Made by a program: the position numbers and the translations under genes. Below are positions 43,401-50,613 of a DNA stretch of 64,000 nt, piece by piece. Position 1 is the stretch's first letter; the number at the start of each line of letters is the position of its first letter. The DNA is from DASPKM01 sp035628135 (GTDB lineage Bacteria > Bacteroidota > Bacteroidia > Chitinophagales > Chitinophagaceae): the NCBI GenBank assembly GCA_035628135.1, contig DASPKM010000009.1, forward strand, positions 62,001 through 126,000, read 5' to 3'. Below the pieces are notes generated by a model. That model searched no databases. It saw nothing but the letters and a program-made list of their open reading frames with translations, and was not told where the DNA came from.

Positions 43401-44814
43401 TGTATTTGCCGAAATTTTCAAACCCGGGCTTTACAGATTGCGGCTTCAAGCCGTAAATGACATAAACATTGTCTGAATAAAATTTTTCATCTGTATCCAG
43501 GTTCCAGGTCCAGGTACCTACGGAAGCGATCGATTCCGCGTACCGGAATGATTCGTTTTGCACCACCAGCTTTTCATTGGTCTCTTTCAGCTGGCGGTCT
43601 TTTTCCTTTTGCTCGGTAATATCCTGCACCACGCCAATCATCAGCGATTCGCCGGTGTTGTTCTTTACCAGCTTGCTCTTAATGCGCAACATCCTGGGTT
43701 TGCCATCGGCCCTGTTGATCCGGTATTCCATTTCAAATGGCTCCGGCGCATCGAATATCCTCCGGCTTAGGTCTGCAATCGTTGGTTGGTCATCAGGATC
43801 CACGAATTGTATAAAGTTGTCAGTCGTGGGAGGAACCGATTGCGGCTTCAGTCCATAAATACGGTAAATATTATCAGAGAAAATGCTTTTGCGCGTTTCG
43901 AGGTTTATTTGCCACGTACCCAATCTTCCTATTTGTTCCGCCTGTGCGAACAGTTCGTTGTAAAGGCCCAGCAGGTCATTGTTTTCCCTAAGTTGTATTT
44001 CCAGCAGTTTCTGGTCGGTGGTATCACGCGTGCTGCCCGACAAAACATGTTCCCCCTTTTCATTTTTTAAAAGATGGCTTACCTGGCTGATGTAGCGAAC
44101 CTCGCCGTCTTCGCGGATGATGCGGTATTCCAGGTGCAGGGGAATCATTTCCACATAAGCCTTTTCCAGGGTCCTGAGCACAACCGGGCGGTCTTCAGGG
44201 TGGATAAAACGCCGGAACGTGTCTACATGCCGAGCTATGCTTTGCGGGGACACGCCATAAATGCGGTAAACATTGTCAGAGTAAATGGTTTCGAAGGTCT
44301 CCAGGTTTATCTGCCAGCTTCCCGCCTGGGCCACTTCCTCTGCGCGTTCAAATACTTTTAGCTGAACGGACTGTTTTTCATTTTGTTCCCGTAGGGATAG
44401 CTGAAGCTCTCTCTCCTGGCGTTCGTCCTGCCAGTGGCCACGAATAAGCAAGACCCCATCCTGATCTATTTTTTTTTCACGGGCATGAATGCGTTTGATA
44501 TTGCCGTCGGATGTAACCAGGCGGAAGTAATAGTCAGCATACCCTGATTGGTCAAGATCCTGCCTTTTTTCGTGCACCAGGGCAATATCGTCTGTATGAA
44601 TAAACCTGGATGCGTCTTCAGTAGAAACGAGGTTGTCGGGTGAGGGTCGCAACCCGTGAAGGAGGAACATGGAATCCGACCAGAAATAATAGGCAGTGCC
44701 CGGTTCAAATTCCCAGCTGCCTGCCAGGTTTTCCGCCTGCAAATCGTTCAACAAACGAAGTTGCCTGCTGATCCGTTCTACGTCAGTAAATTCCGTCAAA
44801 GAATTTAACTCCAT
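40471..44814 (-). CDS. Sensor histidine kinase with nine tandem PAS domains
   Basis: A 1447-residue soluble-looking kinase with no membrane segment. Nine consecutive PAS/PAC units of about 120-130 residues fill residues about 15-1150. Most share [SA]W.[IWL]N..T....SD..YRI[YF]G..P.S and end in GI..DITE. Units 5 and 6 are of a second subtype (VDRxxVxD, WNKxCExxYxxSK, GYQExxxIPL). A coiled coil then leads to the HisKA domain (FVASHDLREPLRKIQIF, His about 1222). The HATPase domain follows (NLLSNALKYR, DNGIGF, GTGMGLAICKKIV). There is no receiver domain and no response regulator is adjacent. It precedes the CheB-CheR-PAS gene on the same strand, so the two probably form one signalling unit. Confidence 0.93.
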   Translation of the reverse strand: MELNSLTEFTDVERISRQLRLLNDLQAENLAGSWEFEPGTAYYFWSDSMFLLHGLRPSPDNLVSTEDASRFIHTDDIALVHEKRQDLDQSGYADYYFRLVTSDGNIKRIHAREKKIDQDGVLLIRGHWQDERQERELQLSLREQNEKQSVQLKVFERAEEVAQAGSWQINLETFETIYSDNVYRIYGVSPQSIARHVDTFRRFIHPEDRPVVLRTLEKAYVEMIPLHLEYRIIREDGEVRYISQVSHLLKNEKGEHVLSGSTRDTTDQKLLEIQLRENNDLLGLYNELFAQAEQIGRLGTWQINLETRKSIFSDNIYRIYGLKPQSVPPTTDNFIQFVDPDDQPTIADLSRRIFDAPEPFEMEYRINRADGKPRMLRIKSKLVKNNTGESLMIGVVQDITEQKEKDRQLKETNEKLVVQNESFRYAESIASVGTWTWNLDTDEKFYSDNVYVIYGLKPQSVKPGFENFGKYIHPEDRKWMKNMPEKIRKDLDPVTLEYRITRADGELRYLRSRNQRITSPEGHTIIIGITQDITEEILMRQQLQEKARYAEMLSDAMVDRVVVTDAANNIIAWNKSCERIYNKSKEGVLGENIFDVFPRIKTPTVLDRFKRALAGETIHVPSQPGAEAPGYQELFMIPLRNEHNEVTGILHVLHDITSQHQLQEQLSARLQFIEKLLESSVDRIMVLDSDLHFQLWNKQCEKYYGLSKQNVEGKNILEIFPRFKTDPLYQYCLRALEGETVHVPANDRAGLEGYQESYFIPLKNDLKEITGLLWVMHDLTERFIAEDRLRTSETHLRTAQEIALMGSFEADLLTGKMKWSDQTYHIFGYPLGEDMDIAKAEARVPDEDLPAFYEIFNSQQKTPGEIFDVDFRIQVNNQGRYIHSRNQVVTNDEGRRVTVIGIMHDITEKKLAQEEILKQQELLKQAEAIAHVGSWELNNNSNAMFWSDQVFRIYGYGPQAFEPTLEFYLKTIHPNDRLTLKQAIQKAKKDQRLFSLQCRIFTLDGDLRFLQIRGRGIGDAFGKLTRIVGTMQDITEQKQLEEALHKKDEAIRFQYQMDRQAEKFKTIGAWQWDIGTGKVVWGENLYRLFGVDPRSFEPTIDNFIGLIHPDDRDRVRNEIGRVHEITAGALPDFEFRVMIDQSVRYVRASTRAARARNSKHLIGSMMDITEDELLRQQLSQKIAEHVRAEEELRQLNEALHDKNKQLADVNEELSSFAFVASHDLREPLRKIQIFSDWLCQKEADNLSPDGIDRFKRIQAAVSRMDVLIDDILNFSHINLAEKKFVTVHLNAVLENVKVYLHETIAQTNAIIEADNLPEITGNESHMLQLFQNLLSNALKYRRKDVAPQIRITAEMIAGQTLHHPFADLAKQYVKISVTDNGIGFDQQYSKKIFQMFQRLHGMHDYPGTGMGLAICKKIVDHHGGFITARGEPDNGAVFDCYLPQDKL

Positions 44815-44864
44815 CCCCCTTGAATTGTTTGACTAATCTACTTAAAATCCTTTGCCAACTCATC

Positions 44865-45097
44865 AAAAAAAAAAATTTAATTCCATGCTGCCTGAGGCTG
44901 GTAACTTGCAGCAAATATTCCAATATCTTTAAAAATGGAAACAATTGCAGAGGCCGTAACGGCTTGCATGGCGGTTCTTTCTAAATTGTTGTAATAATTA
45001 AGAGTCAGGCATTCGTATACCTGACTCTTAACGCAATGCCCGGAGAAAAGGTGTGAGTCCTTACATTGATAAATCAATGGTCTGCAGTACCGGGCAT
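44865..45097 (-). other. Structured intergenic segment ending in a T run (possible small RNA or sORF)
   Basis: On the minus strand, downstream of the small gene at 45099, three elements follow in order. First is a nested inverted repeat (outer arms 45036-45043 with 45090-45097, inner hairpin 45064-45079). Second is a perfect 12-bp hairpin (44998-45009 with 45020-45031). Third is a stretch with a 30-codon open frame (ATG at 44969) ending just before a run of eleven T (44865-44875), with a TGCTGC/GCAGCA stem upstream. It may be a trailing structure, a small RNA or a short peptide gene. Confidence 0.35.
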
Positions 45098-45098
45098 T

Positions 45099-45389
45099 TT
45101 ACATTAATCCCTTAGTGTCCCTATTTTTGTTATTCACGAGGCGGCCGTCGGAAAACACACGTAATACCTTCCACTCTATTCTTTCCTTGCTGCCGATCCG
45201 TTCAAATGCCTTAATGCTCTTCATTTCATCATTATCAACCCTATATTCTACGGCAGCGTAAAACGTTCCGACGTAATACAGGAATGAGCGGTATTGTCCG
45301 TCTTTTCGTTCACTGATCACTCTTCCGGCAATCAGCAACGCTTTTAATTTTTCTTCCTCACTCAGTTGCTCAAACGCTCGTATGTTCAT
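45099..45389 (-). CDS. Small protein of unknown function
   Basis: A 96-residue soluble protein with an acidic helical start (NIRAFEQLSEEEKLKALLIAG). Strand-like segments follow (QYRSFLYYVGTFYAAVEYRVDND and KERIEWKVLRVFSDGRLV), suggesting a small alpha/beta fold. No family was recognised. The Met-Asn-Ile start is preferred over an ATG four codons earlier. It is flanked by non-coding gaps of nearly 290 bases on both sides, so it is probably transcribed alone. The upstream gap contains a G-rich tract at 45464-45480; the downstream gap contains several hairpins. Confidence 0.6.
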   Translation of the reverse strand: MNIRAFEQLSEEEKLKALLIAGRVISERKDGQYRSFLYYVGTFYAAVEYRVDNDEMKSIKAFERIGSKERIEWKVLRVFSDGRLVNNKNRDTKGLM

Positions 45390-45627
45390 ATGCGATTTCA
45401 CTTAAAAAGATTAAGCAAAAACTTAGTTCAATTAATTTACAACTTAACTAATTTGGAAAATTCACGGGGGGAGGGGGCGGATTATTTGATGCGGTAACAG
45501 TACAAGATAAGCGTGAAATGTATCCGATAACTCAGTCAATTCTTCACAGCCTGTTTAACGCGGCCAAACAGCCGCTTGAAATCTCGATGTGAATAACTCA
45601 AATCGAAAACAATGCGTATTATACATT

Positions 45628-45660
45628 ACTAAAGGGCCCCGCGTTTGCGGGGCCTTTAGT
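45628..45660 (-). terminator. Terminator of groES-groEL
   Basis: An inverted repeat of 14 paired bases with one bulged G (45628-45642 with 45647-45660; core GGCCCCGC/GCGGGGCC) and a 4-nt loop, located 17 bases after the groEL stop. Confidence 0.8.
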
Positions 45661-45676
45661 ATGGTAAAATCGCCGA

Positions 45677-47314
45677 TTAATAATCCATTCCGCCCATTCC
45701 GGGGCCGCCTGCACCGTGCATGTGCGGCTCTTCCTTCTTAGGCTTGTCCGCCACCACGCATTCGGTGGTCAGCAGCATGCCTGCGATGGATGCGGCGTGC
45801 TCGAGGGCAACTCTCGCTACCTTGGTGGGATCGATAATACCGGCAGACAGCAGGTTCTCATATTGTTCGGTACGCGCATTGAACCCGAAATCGGCCTGTC
45901 CTTCGCGGATCTTTTGCACCACGATAGAACCTTCGATACCGGCATTTTCCACTATCTGGCGAAGCGGCTCTTCCAAAGCCCTTCTTACGATAACGATACC
46001 GGTAGCCTCATCGTCATTATCGGTTGCTATATCGTGTAAGGCGGCAACCGCGCGGATGAAAGCTGTACCACCACCGGGTACGATACCTTCTTCAACAGCA
46101 GCCCTTGTAGCGTGCAATGCATCGTCTACACGGTCTTTCTTCTCTTTCATTTCCACTTCAGTAGCTGCGCCTACGTTCAACACTGCAACGCCACCGCTTA
46201 GTTTTGCCAGGCGCTCCTGCAGTTTTTCCTTGTCGTAGTCCGAGGTAGTGGTTTCTATCTGTGCTTTTATCTGGTTTACGCGGGCGGTGATATCGTTCTT
46301 TTCGCCGCGGCCACCTACGATAGTAGTGTTGTCTTTGTCGATCACAACCCTTTCAGCACGGCCGAGGTAATTCAGGTCGGCATTCTCCAGTTTATAACCC
46401 TGCTCTTCGCTGATAACAATGCCCTTGGTGAGGATGGCGATGTCCTGCAGCATTTCTTTCCTGCGGTCGCCGAAGCCGGGAGCCTTTACAGCAGCCACTT
46501 TCAGGGTTCCACGCAGTTTGTTTACCACCAGTGTGGCCAGTGCTTCACCTTCCAGGTCTTCTGCAATGATGAGCAAGGGAGCGCCCTGCTGTGCAATTTT
46601 TTCCAGGATGTGCAGGATATCTTTCATGGCGCTGACCTTTTTGTCGTAGATCAGGATGTAAGGCTTATCCATTTCGGCTTCCATCTTTTCGCTGTTGGTG
46701 ACGAAGTACGGCGATATATAACCGCGGTCGAATTGCATACCCTCTACTACTTCTACGGTAGTTTCTGTACCACGGGCTTCTTCTACGGTGATCACGCCGT
46801 CTTTGCCAACCTTGGCAAATGCTTCGGCGATGAGCTTACCGATGGTTTCGTCGTTATTGGCGGAAATAGCAGCTACCTGTTGGATCTTGCTGCTGTCGGA
46901 ACCAACGGTCTGGCTCTGGCTTTTCAGGTGTTCTACCACCCTTGCCACAGCCTTGTCGATACCGCGCTTCAGGTCCATGGGATTGGCGCCTGCCGCCACG
47001 TTTTTCAATCCTTCGCTGATGATGGACTGGGCCAGTACGGTTGCGGTGGTAGTACCATCGCCGGCGATATCGGCCGTTTTGCTGGCTACTTCTTTCACCA
47101 TCTGGGCGCCCATATTTTCAATGGGGTCTTCCAGTTCTATTTCTTTAGCCACTGTTACGCCATCCTTTGTTACGGACGGAGCCCCGAATTTCTTTTCAAT
47201 AACCACGTTGCGGCCTTTGGGACCGAGGGTTACTTTAACGGCGTTGGCGAGTGTATCAACGCCCTTCTTCATTTTATTACGGGCTTCGATATCAAAGAAC
47301 AGTTGTTTTGCCAT
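45677..47314 (-). CDS. groL: Chaperonin GroEL (Hsp60)
   Basis: A 545-residue chaperonin subunit that forms the double-ring folding chamber. It begins AKQLFFDIEARNKMKKGVDTLANAVKVTLGPKGRNVV and carries the nucleotide-binding GDGTTTATVLAQ motif. The C-terminus is Gly/Met-rich (GAGGPGMGGMDY), as expected. It follows groES by 31 bases and is closed by a strong hairpin. A long plus-strand open frame opposite it is a codon shadow. Confidence 0.99.
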   Translation of the reverse strand: MAKQLFFDIEARNKMKKGVDTLANAVKVTLGPKGRNVVIEKKFGAPSVTKDGVTVAKEIELEDPIENMGAQMVKEVASKTADIAGDGTTTATVLAQSIISEGLKNVAAGANPMDLKRGIDKAVARVVEHLKSQSQTVGSDSSKIQQVAAISANNDETIGKLIAEAFAKVGKDGVITVEEARGTETTVEVVEGMQFDRGYISPYFVTNSEKMEAEMDKPYILIYDKKVSAMKDILHILEKIAQQGAPLLIIAEDLEGEALATLVVNKLRGTLKVAAVKAPGFGDRRKEMLQDIAILTKGIVISEEQGYKLENADLNYLGRAERVVIDKDNTTIVGGRGEKNDITARVNQIKAQIETTTSDYDKEKLQERLAKLSGGVAVLNVGAATEVEMKEKKDRVDDALHATRAAVEEGIVPGGGTAFIRAVAALHDIATDNDDEATGIVIVRRALEEPLRQIVENAGIEGSIVVQKIREGQADFGFNARTEQYENLLSAGIIDPTKVARVALEHAASIAGMLLTTECVVADKPKKEEPHMHGAGGPGMGGMDY

Positions 47315-47345
47315 ATAGATTTGATTTGAAGATTTTATTATTCAA

Positions 47346-47627
47346 TTATACAATTGCTAAGATGTCACTTTCTCTCATGATCAGCAGGTCGTCGCCGTCA
47401 ATTTGGATTTCCGTGCCTGCATATTTACCGTACAATACGGTGTCGCCGATCTTTACGGTTACGGGCTCGTCTTTTTTACCGGGACCGGCCGCAACCACGG
47501 TGCCGCGCTGGGGCTTTTCTTTAGCAGTGTCCGGGATGATGATGCCACCCGCGGTTTTCTCTTCAGCAGGGGCCGGTTTTACGATTACCCTGTCATGTAA
47601 GGGGGTAACATTTAAATTCTTAGCCAT
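47346..47627 (-). CDS. groS: Co-chaperonin GroES (Hsp10)
   Basis: A 93-residue lid subunit for GroEL. Motifs: PLHDRVIVKP, the mobile loop EEKTAGGIIIPDTAKEKPQRGTVVAAGPG, GDTVLYGKYAGTEI and LLIMRESDILAI. ATG 47627 (MAKNLNVTPLHD) is the conserved start; an open extension upstream to 47705 is not GroES-like. It is the first gene of the groES-groEL operon. Confidence 0.98.
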   Translation of the reverse strand: MAKNLNVTPLHDRVIVKPAPAEEKTAGGIIIPDTAKEKPQRGTVVAAGPGKKDEPVTVKIGDTVLYGKYAGTEIQIDGDDLLIMRESDILAIV

Positions 47628-47725
47628 AGTTGTATCGATTTTTAGGTTTACACTTGTTGTTATCCTTGAACGTCCTTGGAGGAAAATTGGATGTTGGATG
47701 CCCAACCCTTTGAATATCCGGGCGG

Positions 47726-47760
47726 CAAAGGTATACGAATTTCATACCACCCGTTGCAAA
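47726..47760 (-). promoter_or_regulatory. Candidate promoter of groES-groEL
   Basis: On the minus strand TTTG (47757-47760) is followed by TACCTTTG (47726-47733), matching the Bacteroidota TTTG / TAnnTTTG boxes with a somewhat long 23-base spacer. No CIRCE inverted repeat (TTAGCACTC-N9-GAGTGCTAA) is present in the 264-base leader region, so HrcA-type control is not indicated. Confidence 0.45.
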
Positions 47761-47860
47761 AAAGCCAAAATTGCAGATTGTACTTTCGTGTTGACAGGTT
47801 TAAATGACAGGGATTCATGTATTTAAAAAATTGAATCGCCGATCTAACATTCAATCTGCC

Positions 47861-47868
47861 TATATTTG
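47861..47868 (+). promoter_or_regulatory. Candidate -7 box (TAnnTTTG) upstream of nusB
   Basis: TATATTTG ends 23 bases before the nusB ATG and matches the Bacteroidota -7 consensus. Confidence 0.45.
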
Positions 47869-47891
47869 CCGGCTCAAAACAGTTCTTACCG

Positions 47892-48818
47892 ATGATCAGC
47901 AGAAGAAATATCCGTGTTAAGGTAATGCAGACGCTGTACGTTTTGGATACCCAGGAAAATCAGCAGCCGGTCCAGGACTCTATAAAACTGCTTCAAAAAC
48001 ATTTCGACCTGTCTACCCAGCTTTTCGTGTACCTGGTGCACCTGCTTACAGAAGTTACCCGGTACGCCGAAACCGATGCCCGCAACCGCGCCTCCAAGCA
48101 CCTTCCCTCCGCCGAAGACCTGAACGTAAATACCCGCATAGCGGGCAATGAGCTGTTATGGACCATTCTGGAACTGCCTTCGTACAAGACGGCGCTCGCT
48201 GCCTATAAACCGCATTTGCTTACGGACACTGAGCTGGTTAAGAAGTGGTACCAGGACCTGGTGGAAACCCCGGAATATAAGGAGTACGTGGCATCCGGCG
48301 CCCGTGACAAAAAATCAGAAAAAGAGATCCTGGAATTCATTTTCAATGCCGTGCTGTTGCCCAATGAGCTGTTCCAGGCGCACATAGAAGAAAATTTCAC
48401 CAATTGGGACGACGACGTGGACATGGCGCTGCAACTGATGCAGAGCTTCCTGCAAAAGCCCCAGAGCTTTAATTTGCAGGACATGTTGGGCAAGGAAAAA
48501 TGGGATTTTGCAAAGGGCCTGCTGCAAACCGTGATCGAGAAAAAAGAAGTGTCCCTCGACCTCATCAAGCCAAAGCTGAAGAATTGGGACCCCGACCGCA
48601 TAGCCCTGCTGGACATGATCCTGATGCAAATGGGCGTTTGCGAGTTCCTGTACTTTGAGACCATCCCCCCTAAGGTGACCATTAATGAATATATCGACCT
48701 GGCCAAGGAGTACAGTACCCCCCAAAGCGGACAATTTGTCAATGGCATCCTCGACAATATTCACAAAGACCTTGTAAAAGAAAACCGCATGCATAAAGTG
48801 GCGTACAAACCATCTTAA
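47892..48818 (+). CDS. nusB: Transcription antitermination factor NusB (long Bacteroidota form)
   Basis: A 308-residue protein, about twice the size of enterobacterial NusB, as is usual in this phylum. The N-terminus (ISRRNIRVKVMQTLYVLD) matches the NusB opening helix. The C-terminal part carries the second half of the fold: WDPDRIALLDMILMQMGVCEFLYFE, then KVTINEYIDLAKEYSTPQSGQFVNGILDNI. NusB works with NusE (S10) on boxA during rRNA transcription. The middle 100 residues are an insertion typical of Bacteroidota. It is followed closely by the DUF1573 gene. Confidence 0.95.
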   Translation: MISRRNIRVKVMQTLYVLDTQENQQPVQDSIKLLQKHFDLSTQLFVYLVHLLTEVTRYAETDARNRASKHLPSAEDLNVNTRIAGNELLWTILELPSYKTALAAYKPHLLTDTELVKKWYQDLVETPEYKEYVASGARDKKSEKEILEFIFNAVLLPNELFQAHIEENFTNWDDDVDMALQLMQSFLQKPQSFNLQDMLGKEKWDFAKGLLQTVIEKKEVSLDLIKPKLKNWDPDRIALLDMILMQMGVCEFLYFETIPPKVTINEYIDLAKEYSTPQSGQFVNGILDNIHKDLVKENRMHKVAYKPS

Positions 48819-48853
48819 AACCTTATTCTCTAAATTTGCAAAAAATTCCAATA

Positions 48854-49273
48854 ATGAGATTCATTATGATATTGCTTTCAGCCCTTGTATTTCTGGCCGC
48901 CTGCCAGAACAATGCGCAGGAAAGAACAGCCGGAGCGGATGTAAACAGTGTGACCACCATTCAATGGCTGGATTCGGTAGTGGACAAGGGCACGATTGAA
49001 GAAGGGCAAAAAATTGAAATACCGTTCCGGTTTAAGAATACGGGCAACAAGCCATTGATCATTCAAAGCGTGCAGCCGGGCTGCGGATGTACAGTGGCCG
49101 ATTATCCCAAACAGCCCATTGCGCCCGGCAAGCAAGGTGTGATCAAGGGTTTGTTCGACAGCAATGGCAGGTCCGGCATTAATAATAAATCCATGACGGT
49201 GCATGCCAATACAGAAGGCAGGCAGCAACACATCATCAGCTTTACAGTGAACGTGCAAAAGAAAGCTGGGTAA
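48854..49273 (+). CDS. DUF1573 domain lipoprotein
   Basis: A 139-residue lipoprotein (lipobox VFLAAC). The mature domain is the DUF1573/ASH-like beta sandwich: DKGTIEEGQKIEIPFRFKNTGNKPLIIQSVQPGCGCTVADYPKQPIAPGKQG, with the family GCGCT motif. The function is unproven; a structural envelope role is often assumed. ATG 48854 starts the signal peptide. An ATG at 48836 is less likely because a possible -7 box (TAAATTTG, 48831-48838) overlaps it. The gene lies 35 bases after nusB and 64 before yajC. Confidence 0.92.
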   Translation: MRFIMILLSALVFLAACQNNAQERTAGADVNSVTTIQWLDSVVDKGTIEEGQKIEIPFRFKNTGNKPLIIQSVQPGCGCTVADYPKQPIAPGKQGVIKGLFDSNGRSGINNKSMTVHANTEGRQQHIISFTVNVQKKAG

Positions 49274-49337
49274 AAAAGGTTAACCCTTATCGCATACATT
49301 ATATCCCCAATCAACAGATCAAAGTAAAAATTAAAAC

Positions 49338-49688
49338 ATGACAATGCTTTTTGTTCTATTGCAAAACAATACCCCCACCGGTGGCGGTGCCGGCACCTTT
49401 CAGTTGCTTTTATTAGGTGGCATGATCCTGGTTTTCTGGCTGTTCATGATCCGTCCGCAGGCCAAGAAAGCAAAAATGGCCAAGCAGTTCCAGCAAAGCA
49501 TGCAGAAGGGCGATAAGATAGTTACCATTGCAGGCATACATGGAGTAGTGAATAAAATAAATGACGATGGAACGCTGACCGTTGAAACCAGTCCTGGCAG
49601 CTACCTGAAGATTGAAAAGACAGCGATAAGCATGGAATGGAGCCAGCAACTTAACAAAGGGACCGCAGCTGTTGCCGAGAAAAAATAA
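49338..49688 (+). CDS. yajC: Preprotein translocase accessory subunit YajC
   Basis: A 116-residue protein with one N-terminal membrane segment (LLLLGGMILVFWLFMIRPQAKK) and a conserved cytoplasmic beta domain (QKGDKIVTIAGIHGVVNKINDDGTLTVET). YajC associates with SecDF. A hairpin after the stop separates it from coaE. The secDF gene is about 8 kb downstream rather than adjacent. Confidence 0.96.
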   Translation: MTMLFVLLQNNTPTGGGAGTFQLLLLGGMILVFWLFMIRPQAKKAKMAKQFQQSMQKGDKIVTIAGIHGVVNKINDDGTLTVETSPGSYLKIEKTAISMEWSQQLNKGTAAVAEKK

Positions 49689-49731
49689 ATCGGTTTGCGG
49701 AAAAATACGCGTAAAAAAAGTTTTGAACATC

Positions 49732-49757
49732 AACCCGGGCCTGCCCCGGGTTTGCTT
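49732..49757 (+). terminator. Terminator of yajC
   Basis: An 8-bp perfect stem (AACCCGGG at 49732-49739, CCCGGGTT at 49745-49752) followed by TGCTTTTA, 43 bases after the yajC stop. Confidence 0.65.
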
Positions 49758-49798
49758 TTAATTGTCGCTTCGGCCTCGTACCTTGCGGCACGTTCTTG

Positions 49799-49806
49799 TA
49801 CTTTTG
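49799..49806 (+). promoter_or_regulatory. Candidate -7 box (TAnnTTTG) upstream of coaE
   Basis: TACTTTTG lies between the yajC terminator and the coaE start (ends 6 bases before the ATG). The short distance implies a very short leader, or an unrelated match. Confidence 0.3.
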
Positions 49807-49812
49807 AAGATT

Positions 49813-50421
49813 ATGCTACGTATAGGCCTCACAGGTGGAATCGGCTCCGGTAAAAGCACCGTCGCCCACGTATTCGAAGTGTTGGGCATTCCTGTGTATT
49901 ACGCCGATATCGAGGCCAAACGCATGATGAACCAGGATGAGGAGCTGAAACAGCAGATCATAGAAGAATTCGGTACGGAGGCCTATGAAAACGGCGTTCT
50001 CAACCGCCGCCATCTTGCTACCATCGTTTTTGCGGACAAAGAAAAGCTTAAGGTGCTCAATGCGCTGGTGCATCCGGCCACCATCCGCCATGGACAGCAA
50101 TGGATGCAACAACAGCGCACTCCCTATGCCATTAAAGAGGCCGCACTGATATTCGAAAGCGGCACGCACGAACACCTCGATTATGTAATCGGCGTTTGCG
50201 CTCCTTTAAGCCTGCGCATACAACGCGCCATGCAGCGCGACCATATTTCACGCGAAGAAGTATTGAGCCGCATGCAGAACCAGATCAACGACGAGATCAA
50301 AATGCGCTTATGCGACTTCGTTATAAAGAACGACGAGCAGGAGTTGGTGATCATGCAAGTGTTGTCGCTGGACAGGAAGCTGCGGGAGCTTTCCAGGCAA
50401 AAGGAATTTGCATCATTATAG
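49813..50421 (+). CDS. coaE: Dephospho-CoA kinase
   Basis: A 202-residue cytoplasmic enzyme catalysing the last step of coenzyme A synthesis (3'-phosphorylation of dephospho-CoA). The P-loop is GGIGSGKST at residues 8-16. The CoaE segments YYADIEAKRMM, LNRRHLATIVFADKEKLKVLNALVHP and KEAALIFESGTHEHLDYVIGV are present. ATG 49813 (MLRIGLTGG) is the family start. It closes the nusB-DUF1573-yajC-coaE block found in many Bacteroidota. Confidence 0.97.
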   Translation: MLRIGLTGGIGSGKSTVAHVFEVLGIPVYYADIEAKRMMNQDEELKQQIIEEFGTEAYENGVLNRRHLATIVFADKEKLKVLNALVHPATIRHGQQWMQQQRTPYAIKEAALIFESGTHEHLDYVIGVCAPLSLRIQRAMQRDHISREEVLSRMQNQINDEIKMRLCDFVIKNDEQELVIMQVLSLDRKLRELSRQKEFASL

Positions 50422-50613
50422 CATTATGGATTTATAAGACTATTTTCTTCCAAACTTGCCTTACCGCAGCCTGGCAAGGCAATTAACCCCGATATTTATT
50501 TCATTATTGTTTTTAGCAGACCGGTATGCTTCGCAATCGATTGCGTAAATCTTCCCCACTCATTTTATCCGAAATTCCTCGTCAACGCTTAATTTGATAG
50601 CAAAATCTTCTAT

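Noticed and set aside
45464..45480. G-rich tract suggestive of a G-quadruplex
   Set aside because: There are only two G runs plus a short GG, too few for a standard four-run quadruplex.
46610..47329. 239-codon frame antisense to groEL
   Set aside because: The opposing gene is groEL; the translation is a low-information shadow.
47628..47891. CIRCE/HrcA operator upstream of groES
   Set aside because: No TTAGCACTC-N9-GAGTGCTAA or close variant is present in the groES-nusB intergenic region.
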